From contig CM042181.1 of assembly GCA_023376005.1 (NCBI GenBank), forward strand, positions 18,025,228 to 18,089,227: 64,000 nt of DNA, written 5' to 3'. This DNA is from Doryteuthis pealeii (lineage: Eukaryota > Mollusca > Cephalopoda > Myopsida > Loliginidae). Shown piece by piece: positions 1-10,851 of this stretch. A program made the translations under genes and the position numbers. Under the pieces are notes generated by a model. It searched no databases and was not told the DNA's origin. It saw nothing but the letters and a program-made list of their open reading frames with translations. Numbering within the stretch: position 1 is the stretch's first letter; each line of letters opens with the position of its first letter.

Positions 1-779
1 CAGTTATTTTTATTTAATTTTTTTTTCAAACGGAAGTGTTAAATTTATTTTGTAAACACGGATTTTACGCCATATTTAGACAGCGTTTACAGTCATATTT
101 GAGCAAAATTGACCGAAAAAAAAAAAACGTTTTAAATGTATTAGAAATAAATTACACGTTATATTATTTTGCCTTTTTTTTACTGATGCTCATTATGTTA
201 CTACTTTTCGACTTAGACAAAAATTTGAGCTTAAATAATTGATTTAATTTATTTTAATTCGTTTTTAAAATGAAAAGCAGACGAAAAATTGGGTATACCT
301 AGTTAACATTAATCCTAAATAAAATACCTTTTTTTTGCTTTGAAGCGACAACCATTTTAAAACGGGAAATTGTAACAATTGTCAGGTAGGATGCTGTTTT
401 TAAACAAAGCCTTTTTTTAAGATGAGGAAAGGAAAAGAAAGGGGAAAAAAGAAAAAATTCTATGCCCCGGAAAGAACCGAAGAGGAAAGAAAGTAGGAAA
501 GGAAAGAGTTATTCGTGGGTCATCTGTCGGTTACGGAGCGGCTGGGTCATGTTTTTTGTGTTTACAGTGTGGGGAGAGGGAGAGAGACATTTTCATAGAT
601 ACCACTTCAAACTGGTATTCCCCCTCCCCACCGAGGGGGGTGATTCTCGATAATAAAAATTATACCCCACCCACTAAATAACAAAATCTTATTCACTCTT
701 TGATAACCGATTTGCCAAGAAATAATTTTCTGAAATTTTAAAAGTTTTTTTTATTTTTAAATTAATTTTATTTGTTACC
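1..779. other. AT-rich stretch, nothing recognised
   Basis: No splice-consistent coding exon or known repeat is seen. A purine-rich tract lies at 421-515, and a 63-codon open frame beginning in it has no recognisable domain. Confidence 0.5.
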
Positions 780-798
780 ATGATTCTAAAAGAAGAAG

Positions 799-799
<1 letters not shown>

Positions 800-858
<59 letters not shown>
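800..858. repeat. (TA)n microsatellite
   Basis: Pure TA dinucleotide tract. Similar tracts lie near 1002-1053, 1178-1223, 1484-1514, 2540-2582, 10815-10848, 15027-15058, 16700-16736, 17708-17742, 22165-22214, 28785-28818, 42650-42686, 48165-48200, 49545-49584, 50610-50650 and 51060-51110. Most abut SINEs or foldback elements, so TA tracts look like the preferred insertion site or an intrinsic terminus of those elements. Translations rich in Ile-Tyr come from these tracts and are not genes. Confidence 0.95.
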
Positions 859-866
<8 letters not shown>

Positions 867-894
867 ATTTTTATTTATTTATTTTTTGACCCAG

Positions 895-1001
895 AAATGT
901 ACGACCTGTTTTGTTTTGGCAAAAAAAGTATGTCATGGTTTTGCTTACAAATAATGAACCAAGGACCCATGAAAATTTTCTGTTTCTGATTTCCCACCCT
1001 C
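895..1001 (+). repeat. SINE family C, 3' tail fragment
   Basis: Matches the 3' part of the element at 1257-1465 (shared block from the TTTTGTTTTGGCAAAAAA segment to CCCACCCTCG). The tRNA-like head is missing. It is bounded by (TA)n on both sides. Confidence 0.7.
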
Positions 1002-1002
1002 G

Positions 1003-1057
<55 letters not shown>

Positions 1058-1177
1058 TAACTAATTAATTCTCAAATTAGGTATGACTTTAATTAAGCAC
1101 ATATTCTCCCAAAAATTGTCGGCTATCGCCATCTCAAACACTTCATACTGTCGTCCTATAAGTCAACCAAAAAAGTG

Positions 1178-1226
<49 letters not shown>

Positions 1227-1256
1227 TTTAAAATAAAAAAACGAGAAAATCTGGGG

Positions 1257-1465
1257 AAGCAGGCTAGTGTAATGGTTAGAGTCCCCGTCTGCCAGCCTGG
1301 CAGGTAGGGTTCAAATCACACACAAAGCACTGTCCTGTCTATAACTATAACAACTTGTTTTGTTTTGTTTTGGCAAAAAAGTATGTCATGGTTTTGCTTA
1401 CAAATAATGAACCAAGTCCCATGAAAATCTTGTTTTCTGTTTGTGATTCCCCACCCTCGTATGTA
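1257..1465 (+). repeat. tRNA-derived SINE, family C
   Basis: The head has an A-box-like segment (TAGTGTAATGGTTAGAGTC) and a B-box-like GGTTCAAATC about 40 bp later, the layout of an internal RNA polymerase III promoter. The tail is shared with 895-1001. Confidence 0.7.
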
Positions 1466-1469
1466 TGTA

Positions 1470-1518
<49 letters not shown>

Positions 1519-1716
1519 ACAAATTTGGTTAAGATTAATAGACTCCTAATTGTTTTTAAGTTTTTTCCGTTTTCATTTCAAGTTTTCTAATAATGTTTTA
1601 TTCATTTTATCATCTAATTATATACACACGGGTGTAATTAATTTCCAATGCAGTACACACAATTTAAATTGCCTATAGCACCTTTCCCATCAATTCTCCT
1701 CCTTCCAGCCTCTACA

Positions 1717-2345
1717 TCTTATTATAATGGAGATTGTGTGTTTTTCTGTCTGTAACCGAAACTATATTACTACTCAAGTCACAATTCCCTTAGTTATTGA
1801 CATCACATTCTCCATAATTGCATTTTTATTCAAACCTCAATTATTAATAAAATTGTTTTACATTATTAATACTGTTGACCTTATCGACATACTGATAACA
1901 TGCAATCATATTTATATATACAACAAAATAGCTGTTTACTGTGTGAACGGGAAGGCTAATTTGCATATTGATATCAAAAATGTGATTTTAATAAATATGT
2001 GCTTAGTATTATTAATTTCTAACTGTTTGGTTTTATCTTAATGAATATAAGCAAAAATCTCTTCAATGAATCTTAAATGAAATCCATTAGCAAGAACAAA
2101 TAACTGTCATTTTATTTTTTACTTCCTCTTTTAACTAAATACTTAAATTAGAAAAAATAACAATGAAAGACGGGAGTGATGGAAGAGTTAGTTTCAGTTG
2201 TTCTATTTTTCGATTATATTCCCCTCTGTTTCAAATCTTTTTATCTGCATTCTTATTTAGTTTCATTAGCCTTTCTAATTTAATACAATATCTTATTACA
2301 TTAAAACTTAAATACTTGCACCCGGAGGGTGCATATATTTGCTAG
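1717..2345 (+). mobile_element. Non-autonomous Helitron, family A
   Basis: Starts with TC after an A (A|TCTTATTATAATGG) and ends with the hairpin TGCACCC-GGA-GGGTGCA followed about 8 bp later by CTAG before a T. TC start, 3' hairpin, CTRR end and insertion between A and T are the Helitron hallmarks. It has no coding capacity. Related copies lie at 31359-32000, 32339-32991 and 42028-42651, and a 5' fragment at 14064-14165. Confidence 0.85.
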
Positions 2346-2376
2346 TTAATATAATTTTAAAAACTGGAACACATCA

Positions 2377-2416
2377 CCCCTGATGATGGCACTTCGAAGT
2401 GCCGAAAGTACTCGGG
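2377..2416 (+). ncRNA. Hammerhead ribozyme motif
   Basis: Stem I CCC/GGG; core CTGATGA (2380-2386); stem II GGCAC/GTGCC; GAA (2404-2406); self-complementary stem III AGTACT (2407-2412); cleavage site UC after 2413. All invariant core bases are present. It lies directly after the 3' end of a Helitron. Confidence 0.75.
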
Positions 2417-2538
2417 ACATGAACTTTGGTGGACTAATCCACGAATTCCACCCAAATATTAAAAAGTTGTCCAGAAAACTTGAAAAAATCACAAATAAAA
2501 TTGTTAAACAGGAGATGTGTCTTTTGTTTAATTCAACA

Positions 2539-2587
<49 letters not shown>

Positions 2588-2640
2588 AGTAAACAAACAA
2601 ACAATGTGTTTGATATGGCCTTAGCCGACAATTTTTGGGA

Positions 2641-2866
2641 GAATATGTGCTTAATTGAAGTCATACCTAATTTTTGAAAATTAATTAATTGATAATCAAT
2701 GAATTAGGTGGGCATATCTGTTCAAATATAAGGCTAAACAAATCGGACTATCTCGAATTGTTTAGCCTTACATTTGAACAGATATGACCGCCTAATTCAT
2801 TAATTATCAATTAATTAATTTTTAAAAATTAGGTATGACTTCAATTAAGCACGTATTTTTCCAAAT
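2641..2866. repeat. Foldback element, family P1
   Basis: Long inverted repeat: the left arm (about 2641-2755) is mirrored by about 2758-2866, sharing the GTGCTTAATTGAAGTCATACC block. The same family recurs at 27845-28083 and 50195-50610. Confidence 0.85.
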
Positions 2867-3012
2867 ATATATATTTTGTGTGTGTGTATAAATATATACT
2901 ATATGAACAATCAATCTTTCCAGAGGATGATTTTATTCATGAAAGAATTGTTTTTTTCATATTTTATATATTTACATACAATCGGATCTATTTCCATTTT
3001 CCCTGATTTTAA

Positions 3013-3254
3013 GGCCGGTTTAGCTCAATCGGTAGAGTGTTCGGCTTGGAACCTCAAGGTTCCTGGTTTGATACCAGCCTTTGCCACCTCACTGTATGAG
3101 TAGCACAGGGATCTGTGCGGTAAAGTGATGATTTAATGGTAGGAGTGGCACTCCACCTCAAATGCTAAATACAATCTCCTTGGTCTAGCGCTAGTGAAAA
3201 GGGGATAGATTCCCTCACTGTCTGGCTGATACCGACTTCATGCCACCCCGACGA
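3013..3254 (+). repeat. tRNA-derived SINE, family A
   Basis: Head with A-box TAGCTCAATCGGTAGAG and B-box GGTTTGATACC. A body with the AGTAGCACAGGGATCTG and TCCTTGGTCTAGCGCTAG blocks is common to all family A copies. It ends just before a (TA)n tract. Confidence 0.85.
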
Positions 3255-3255
3255 A

Positions 3256-3287
<32 letters not shown>

Positions 3288-3375
3288 GTGATTTTTTTTT
3301 AAATTGGAGGAAGGAAAATATAGTGCTCGATTACAATTGTAAGAGCTGTATTTATTATTATTTTTAAGAGAACAA

Positions 3376-3600
3376 CGGGAACAAAGTGGGAATGATAACT
3401 AAATAAATAATTAAATGAAGCCTAGTATTTAGTAATTATTTAACACTATTTTATCTAGAAACGGAGATAATTTAGGAATTCATGTTGATTATTAAGGGAA
3501 CAAAGTGGGAATGATAACTAAATAAATAATTAAATGAAGCCTGGTATTTTGTAATTATGTAACACTATTTTAGCTAAAAATGGAGATATATTGAAAAAAC
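3376..3600. repeat. Direct duplication, about 120 bp x 2
   Basis: The block beginning GGGAACAAAGTGGGAATGAT (3376) is repeated at 3497 with the same continuation. Confidence 0.7.
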
Positions 3601-3968
3601 CATGTCGATTATTAAGGGAGGGTAAAAGCGAAATTGCACAGGCTTCAAAAATCTCTTGTAGTCTTTTATTATGAATATGGGCTAATATTGTGGCATCATT
3701 GAAATTAAAGTTATGATCCACTTCAGACATATGTTGGAGGAGAGTGTTCTGAAAATTAAAAAAAATTAAAAATAATCAGTCCATTAATACTTTTTCTCGT
3801 CTTTTGCATCTCTTCGAGTTGCGTCACGCGTCATGACATCTTCACATGTGTGGATCGCGACTTGCCTTTCAAAAATAAAACGCTGATCAAATACAGTTAC
3901 ATAACTAAAAAGATTTTCATCTCCTGTCACATATAAAAACATCCATCATTTTCTTCACCCCAAGATAC

Positions 3969-4012
3969 ATCCTGATGAAGGTTCAATGTAACCGAAATGT
4001 TTAAACATCGAT
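3969..4012 (+). ncRNA. Hammerhead ribozyme motif
   Basis: Core CTGATGA (3972-3978); stem II GGTT/AACC; GAA (3994-3996); palindromic stem III ATGTTTAAACAT (3997-4008); C at 4009 as the H17 cleavage base. Stem I is only ATC/GAT, so activity is less certain. Confidence 0.6.
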
Positions 4013-4197
4013 AATTAAATTCATCCCATTTTCGGAACACTTGTTTTTTCAAAATGTTCTTTATATTGTTGGATTTATTTTCCATATTTACTCCCATATA
4101 TATATATATCGAGTATTTTCTCAACTTTATTTTTACCATTTATTGAAGTGCTTGCTAAAAGCTGAGAAATAATGTAGCCTTTATTTTTTTTCCTGAC

Positions 4198-4252
4198 CTG
4201 ACCTAATTATGTTGACCTCATTATGTTGACCTAATTATGTTGACCTCATTAG
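4198..4252. repeat. Short tandem repeat (about 14 bp)
   Basis: Four imperfect units of TTATGTTGACCTAA or its TCA-containing variant. Confidence 0.7.
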
Positions 4253-4480
4253 TGTTAATGCTTTTTTATTGTCATTAAAGAACCTTTCCTAGTTGGGGGT
4301 GAAAAAGTGGTCTACTTAAATATATACATGTATATTTTTTATTTATTTAAGTTATATAGTAATAAAATAGATAATATTTATGTATTATGTACTTATTCAT
4401 TTTTATTTATTTGTTATATGTATATATATGTGTATAATATACATACTTTATATACTATATATACTATATATATTGATAGG

Positions 4481-4733
4481 GGCCAGGTTAGCTCAGTCGG
4501 TAGAGCGTTCGGCTAGAAACCACAAGGTTCCTAGTTTGATCCTGGTCCCCTCCAACTCAGCGTATGAGTAGCACAGGGATCTGTGTGGTAAAGTAAGGAG
4601 CTGATGGAAGGTGTAGCACTCCACCTCAGATGCTAAAAACAATCTCCTTGGTCTAGCGCTATTGAAAAGGGGATAGACTCCCTCACTGACTGGCTGATAC
4701 CGACTTTAGGCCGCCCCGACGACTTTACTTTAC
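4481..4733 (+). repeat. tRNA-derived SINE, family A (probable source copy)
   Basis: Full-length head (TTAGCTCAGTCGGTAGAGC A-box; B-box-like GTTTGATCC) and the family body, ending in GACTTTACTTTACTT. Its downstream flank (4734-4930), up to the T-run before the ASB exon, reappears attached to a truncated copy of the same SINE at 40992-41378 in inverse orientation. This makes it the likely source of a 3' transduction. Confidence 0.85.
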
Positions 4734-4943
4734 TTATATACTATATATGGAATGTGTATTTTAATTAATCATATATTCAATGTTTAATTCTAACCTATTG
4801 TTTATACTAGGACCTAATTTAGCTATTAATAAACTTTCTCTAATTCTGAGATTACCAATGTTGCGTATTATTGTCTCTATCTTAACAGAAAAACTATTGT
4901 CCTTATTTTTGCATTTGATAAAAAAAATTTTTTTTCTTTTTAG

Positions 4944-5534
4944 ATTATCGTTTAAGGCGACAGAAAAGACAACAGATCCGTCAGCTGATTGATGCCATCG
5001 ACAAAAACGACGTGAACACCGTATTTCACATTTCCAATTCCGTCCTAGACATTAACTTTCCGTATCGAAGAAAAACTCCGCTCGAGGTAGCCGTCGAACA
5101 TGGCCACTTGCAGATCTGTTGCCTACTTCTTCGTAAAGGAGCAGATGTGAATCGCTGCAACCAGGGTCTGAACAACTTGCTCAATATCGCATGCCAAAAA
5201 GGTTTCATTAAAGTCGCTGAGGTGCTAATCATGAACTTAGCAGATATCGACAGCCGTAATGAGCATGGAGCCACCCCCCTGCACTCTGCCGTCATGAACG
5301 GCTTTGTGAAGATCGTTACAATGTTATTAAATAATGGATGTGATGTGAACATGCCAAATGACCAGCTGGAGACGCCACTGCTGACCGCTGTCCGTGCCAA
5401 TGACCTCACTATGGCCAACCTTTTGCTCGACCATGACTGTATGGTCGATGGTCCTAATGGTCAGATGAACACCCCGCTTATGGTGGCTGCTGGATGTGGA
5501 TATCTTGATATTGTCAATCGGCTTTTAAAGGGAG
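4944..5534 (+). CDS. ASB-type gene, first visible exon
   Basis: Acceptor TTTTTAG at 4943, donor G|GTAAGT at 5535. Residues 1-196, opening YRLRRQKRQQIRQLIDAIDK and followed by about five ankyrin repeats. It is by far the longest ankyrin exon; the later ones hold about one repeat each. No in-frame ATG lies close upstream, so an earlier exon must supply the start. Confidence 0.9.
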
Positions 5535-8500
5535 GTAAGTTGAATTTTATTTTGGGGGGGGGTATGTTTATTTATAGTTTAGGAGGTGCATATTGTGTAA
5601 TGGTTATCATTATGTGAAATGGACACAGCAAACCTAGTTCAAATCTTGGATGAAATCTGAAAAGAGGGTTCCCAAGTTTGAGAAGGCCTCTGAATTCGAC
5701 AAGAAACACCTGAAGAAAGCCAGAGGGCACATCGGCCGAAACATTGTACAGATAACAATAAAGAAGAAGACAATAGTCCAAATAATACTAATCATCAAGC
5801 CTCATCTAAAAAAATTCAGAGAAATAGTGTAGATAACTATAAAGATGAGGACAATAGCCCGAATAATCCAAATAATACTAATTATCAAGCCTCATCTCAA
5901 AAATTCAGAGAAATAGTGTAGATAACAATAAAGATGAGGACAATAGTCCGAATAATCCAAATAATCCAAATTATCAAGCCTCATCTCAAAAATTCAGAGA
6001 AATAGTGTAGATAACAATAAAGATGAGGACAATAGTCCGAATAATCCAAATAATACTAATTATCAATCCTCATCTCAAAAATTCAGAGAAATAGTGTAGA
6101 TAACAATAAAGATGAGGACAATAGTCCGAATAATCCAAATTATCAAGCCTCATCTCAAAAATTCAGAGAAATAGTGTAGATAACAATAAAGATGAGGACA
6201 ATAGTCTGAATAATCCAAATAATACTAATTATCAAGCCTCATCTAAAAAATTCAGAGAAATAGTGTAGATAACAATAAAGATGAGGACAATAGTCTGAAT
6301 AATCCAAATAATCCAAATAATCAAGCCTCATCTAAAAAAATTCAGAGAAATAGTGTAGATAACAATAAAGATGAGGACAATAGTCTGAATAATCCAAATA
6401 ATACTAATTATCAAGCCTCATCTCAAAAATTCATAGAAATAGTCTAGATAACAATAAAGATGAGGACAATAGTCCGAATAATCCAAATAATCCAAATTAT
6501 CAAGCCTCATCTCAAAAATTCAGAGAAACTGGATTTATGTTTGCAATTCCCATAATTGTTGAATTTTCTTGGTTACGTTCATTTTAATAAATTTAAAATC
6601 ATAGCTGTTTTTTTAAACCATTTTTTTTTTGTTTTCACAAATTTAAAATCATTTTTTTAATTTATTTTTTTTTGCAAATTTAAAATCATTTATTTTTAGC
6701 AAATTTAGAATCTTATTTTTTTCATTTTCATAATCATATCTTTTTTTTCTTTTCAAATTTAGAATCATATCTTTTATTATTTTCAAGTTTAAAATCATAT
6801 TTAAAAAAAAAAAATTCTTCACAAATTTAAAATCTTTTTAAATTTTTTCCACAAATTTAAAATCATTTTTTATTTTTTTCCACAAATTTAAGATCATTTT
6901 TTTTTTTTTTTTAAATATCTTTTTTTTTCTTTAACAAATTTAAAATCATATCTTTTTATCATTTTTGTGTTAAACAGGAGCTGAAATTACTAAAAAGGAC
7001 CGTACAGGTTGTACAGCTTTATTTTATGCTGTCTCTGAAGGATATCGAGATGTTGTTGAAACTTTGTTAAAAGCAGGTTCTGACCCTGATATTAGAACAC
7101 TTAAAAAGTTAACATGTCTCACTGGTAAGTTAAATGGATTTCTTTTTTCTATGTCTACAATAAGCACCCCAAATCAACACAGTAATAAAAAGGTCACTTT
7201 AGCTTATCACTGCTAGCTTCTGCTTCCGACAGACAATTTTTTGCACTTAAAGAGTTAACATGTCTACACTGGTAAGTTAGATGGATTTCTTTTTTTTCTA
7301 TGGATGACCTTAAAAACCATAATTAACCCAAAAACATTATCAAAACATTTCATATACATATAATACATATGCTAAGTATATCTAAACAAGATGGTAGACC
7401 AGTTTACATACCCAGGTAGTAATATCTCATCTACAGAAAGTGGTGTCAATATATGCATAGGAAAGGCATGGAGTGCTATAGGCAGATTATTGATCATATG
7501 GAAATCTGATATCTCTGATAATATAAAGTGTGAAATAGATAAATTTTTTTCTATGTATGGCCTTACAACCATCATTAACAAACAAAAAATATCAAAAAAG
7601 GTCATATACATATGTTGTTAATTATATTTGGATCAAGTCTCCAATAAGCACCCCAAATCACCCTAGTAATAAAAAGGTCACTTTTGCTTGTCACCACTCG
7701 CTTCTGCTTCCAATTATTTGTAAATAAACCAACAGATGATTTTTTGCACTTAAAGAGTTAACATGTCTACACTGGTAAGTTAGATGGATTTCTTTTTTTT
7801 CTATGGATGACCTTAAAAACCATAATTAACTCAAAAATATTATCAAAAAAATTCATATACATATTACACATATGTTGTTAAATATATTTGTATCAAGTCT
7901 CCAATAAGCACCCCAAATCACCATTTTAGACATTTAGGTCACTTATTGGTAAATCCAATTGTAGAAAATGGTGTAGTCTCATTAGTAGAAAGTCTGTTGT
8001 AGTTCTTAAAAGCCTAAGTAGAACAAAAAATGTACTTCTTTTAGCAGAGAATCCAGTTGGCAACTGATTACCAATGACCTTTAATGTATTTTATTTATTT
8101 ATTTTTCTTATTGGTCAATGCCTGCTACTGATTTTGGGAAAGTCTATAAATAAAAGTGGCGATTTCTCGTATATCTTATACCTGAGATAGTCTAAGGGAT
8201 ATAATAAAGTAGCAATTTATTTGTCAATGCCTATAGCTGATTTTGGGAAAGTCAATAAATAAAAGTGGTGTCTTCTCATAAATCTTATACCTGTGATAGT
8301 CCAACAGATATAATAAAGTAGCAATTTATTTTTCAAGGTCTACTGCTGCTTTTGGGAAAGTCTGTAAATAAAAGTGGTGACTTCTCATACATCTTATACC
8401 TGTGATTGTCCAACAGATATAATAAAGTAGCAATTTATTTTTCAAGGTCTACTGCTGCTTTTGGGAAAGTCTATAAATAAAAGTGGCGATTTATCGTATA

Positions 8501-10807
8501 TTTTACACCCTGATTAATACATATGTTGTTAAGTATATTTGGATCAAGTTTCCAATAAGCACCCCAAATCACCCCAGTAATGAAAAGGTCACTTTAGCTT
8601 TGTCACTGCTAGTTTCTGCTTCCATTTGTAAACAAACAAATATACGATTTTTTGCACTTATATTGTATCTGACATTAGAATTTAATTGTAATTTCAATAT
8701 TGATTTTAATAATAAAAAAAAGTTATTTCATGTTGTTAACTTAGACTTGGTTGACTTTAATACTTTTTTGATAACATTTTTTTGATTCCTTGGGCAAAAA
8801 TGCTTTTATAAATCAATTTTTAGTAGTAGGGAAGCTCTAGAACTCATTTTACAGACAAAAATAGATTACAAAAAGTGGGCCATTTTCTGCAAACCCCACC
8901 AAATTTGGAGAGCTAAAAACCAACATAACTCCGACAATTTTTGGAATTGGAAGCTCAAATTTTGGGGATTGTCTAAGTTTAACATAATCCACACATGGAA
9001 AAAATTTCAGAAAAATTGAAGGGGGTGGGTGAGATGGCCTGGATGATTTGACACGGAATTACTGTGTTAGTTTTTTTTCTTTTTCTTATTCCTTGATTAA
9101 ATTTTTTAAAATCTTTAAACATTTGTTGATTGTATTTTAATGTTTCATTTTCTCTCTTTGTAGAAGCCATCAGAAAGAACCATATAGATGTGGCCTTCTG
9201 TTTGTTAGATTTTGGTTGCAATGTAGACTTGTGTGACCGGCAGGGAGTCAGCCCCATACTTACAGCAATAAGCCAGTGTAAGACATTTTATTACTTCAAT
9301 TATATATATTATATATATATATTTTTTTTTTTTTTTTTTTTTTAAATCTTTAGATGAAAATATCTTTTGTAAACTTAAAAAAAAACAAAAGAGAAAAAAA
9401 AAAATTTTTTTTTTAACCAAACATATCTTTTGTAAACTTTAAAAAAAAAAGATTATTATTTTCGTTTTTTTTTTTTTTTAAACAAAAATATCTTTGGTAA
9501 ACTTTTAAAAAATCCAGAAAATTTCTCTTTTTTTTTTTAAAACAAAAATATATTTTTTAAACTTAAAAAAAAAAAAAATTCTCTTACCAAAATTCTCATT
9601 ATATATTATATATACCCTATTTAATTGAAATGACGGCATCCCCCCCTTTTTATGCTATGTGATAAATTTTATAATAATAATATTAAATTTTTATACTACG
9701 TGACAAATATATATATATATATGAAAAGGTGGAATGAAAACATCACACAATGCTGTTAAAGAAGAAAACAATTTATAAAATAATCATAGCTGATACTGAT
9801 CAATATTTCGATTTTACCAAAAAATCAGTTTACAAAACACAAAACCTTAATACTGCAAAAAAAGAACGAAAGTCGTTATGATATTCACCAATGTGGGCAT
9901 TCGCGCCATATATATATGTCGGTCATGTCTCTATGTATACCTTTTGTCATCCAAATGTAGCGGATTTTTTGAGATGTTGGCAACAAGACGAAACAATTTA
10001 AACGGAAGGGGATGGGTATTAAGAAATGTGACGATTTTTGTAAAATCGAAATATTGATCAGTATCAGCTATGATTATATTATAAATTGTTTTCTTCTTTA
10101 ACAGCATTGTGTGATGTTTTCATTCCACCTTTTCTTACTCATATTGTCGGATTCATTTCCTTTCTTTTAACTTATATATATATATATATATATATATATT
10201 CCCTCTATTTTCAAATCAAATTATTATTATTAACCAACAAACGAACAATGCACACAGCTATAACTACTTTTTTTTTCTATTTTTTTTTTTTTAATCTTCT
10301 TTTTATTTTCACTCTTTCTGTTTTTGTAATTTCAGTGACAGTATACTTCAGCCAGCAAGAAAATCCCAGATTGTTGGTGAACAGACTGCTGGAGCTTAAG
10401 TGTGATGTCAATCTAGCTGACAGCTCAGGAACAAGACCTCTTCATCAGAGTGCTATGGGTGGAGATTATGGTAAGTAAAAAGATAACACACAACATATAC
10501 ATAGACAGAGATGCTGATAGGTACATGTCTTCATCTTTGACACACAAAAATCTAAAAGGACACAGTAAAATCATATCCATGCTTCCCAGTGTCTTTCTTT
10601 TTTCTTCCCTCACCACTTTAACCTAACTGTAAATACATTTCAATAGTTTCTTAGAAAGGAATTACACAGGATAGTTACAAGGTAAGAGTTAAATGGCTTT
10701 TGTTGGGACCCATAAATTTTCCTGGGGACTCATTCAAAGCAAATATATGTGTCCCAAAAATATATGTAAATCAAAAAGCTATCAGCATCAGTGAAAGAGG
10801 TATTATT

Positions 10808-10851
<44 letters not shown>

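Noticed and set aside
780..989. Many short open frames rich in Ile-Tyr, Thr-His or Glu-Arg
   Set aside because: They are translations of (TA)n, (CA)n and (GA)n tracts, occur on both strands, and have no splice or start context.
3013..3085. tRNA genes at the heads of SINE A/B/C/D
   Set aside because: The A and B boxes are present, but the acceptor and anticodon stems do not pair well and each head is followed by the same repeat body. They are SINE promoters.
4780..4992. Open frame overlapping the first visible ASB exon as a possible ASB start
   Set aside because: It is in a different frame from the ankyrin reading frame and consists of intron sequence.
5800..6535. CRISPR-like array
   Set aside because: Units of 80-89 bp repeat over their whole length with no unique spacers. 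The context is an intron of an animal gene.
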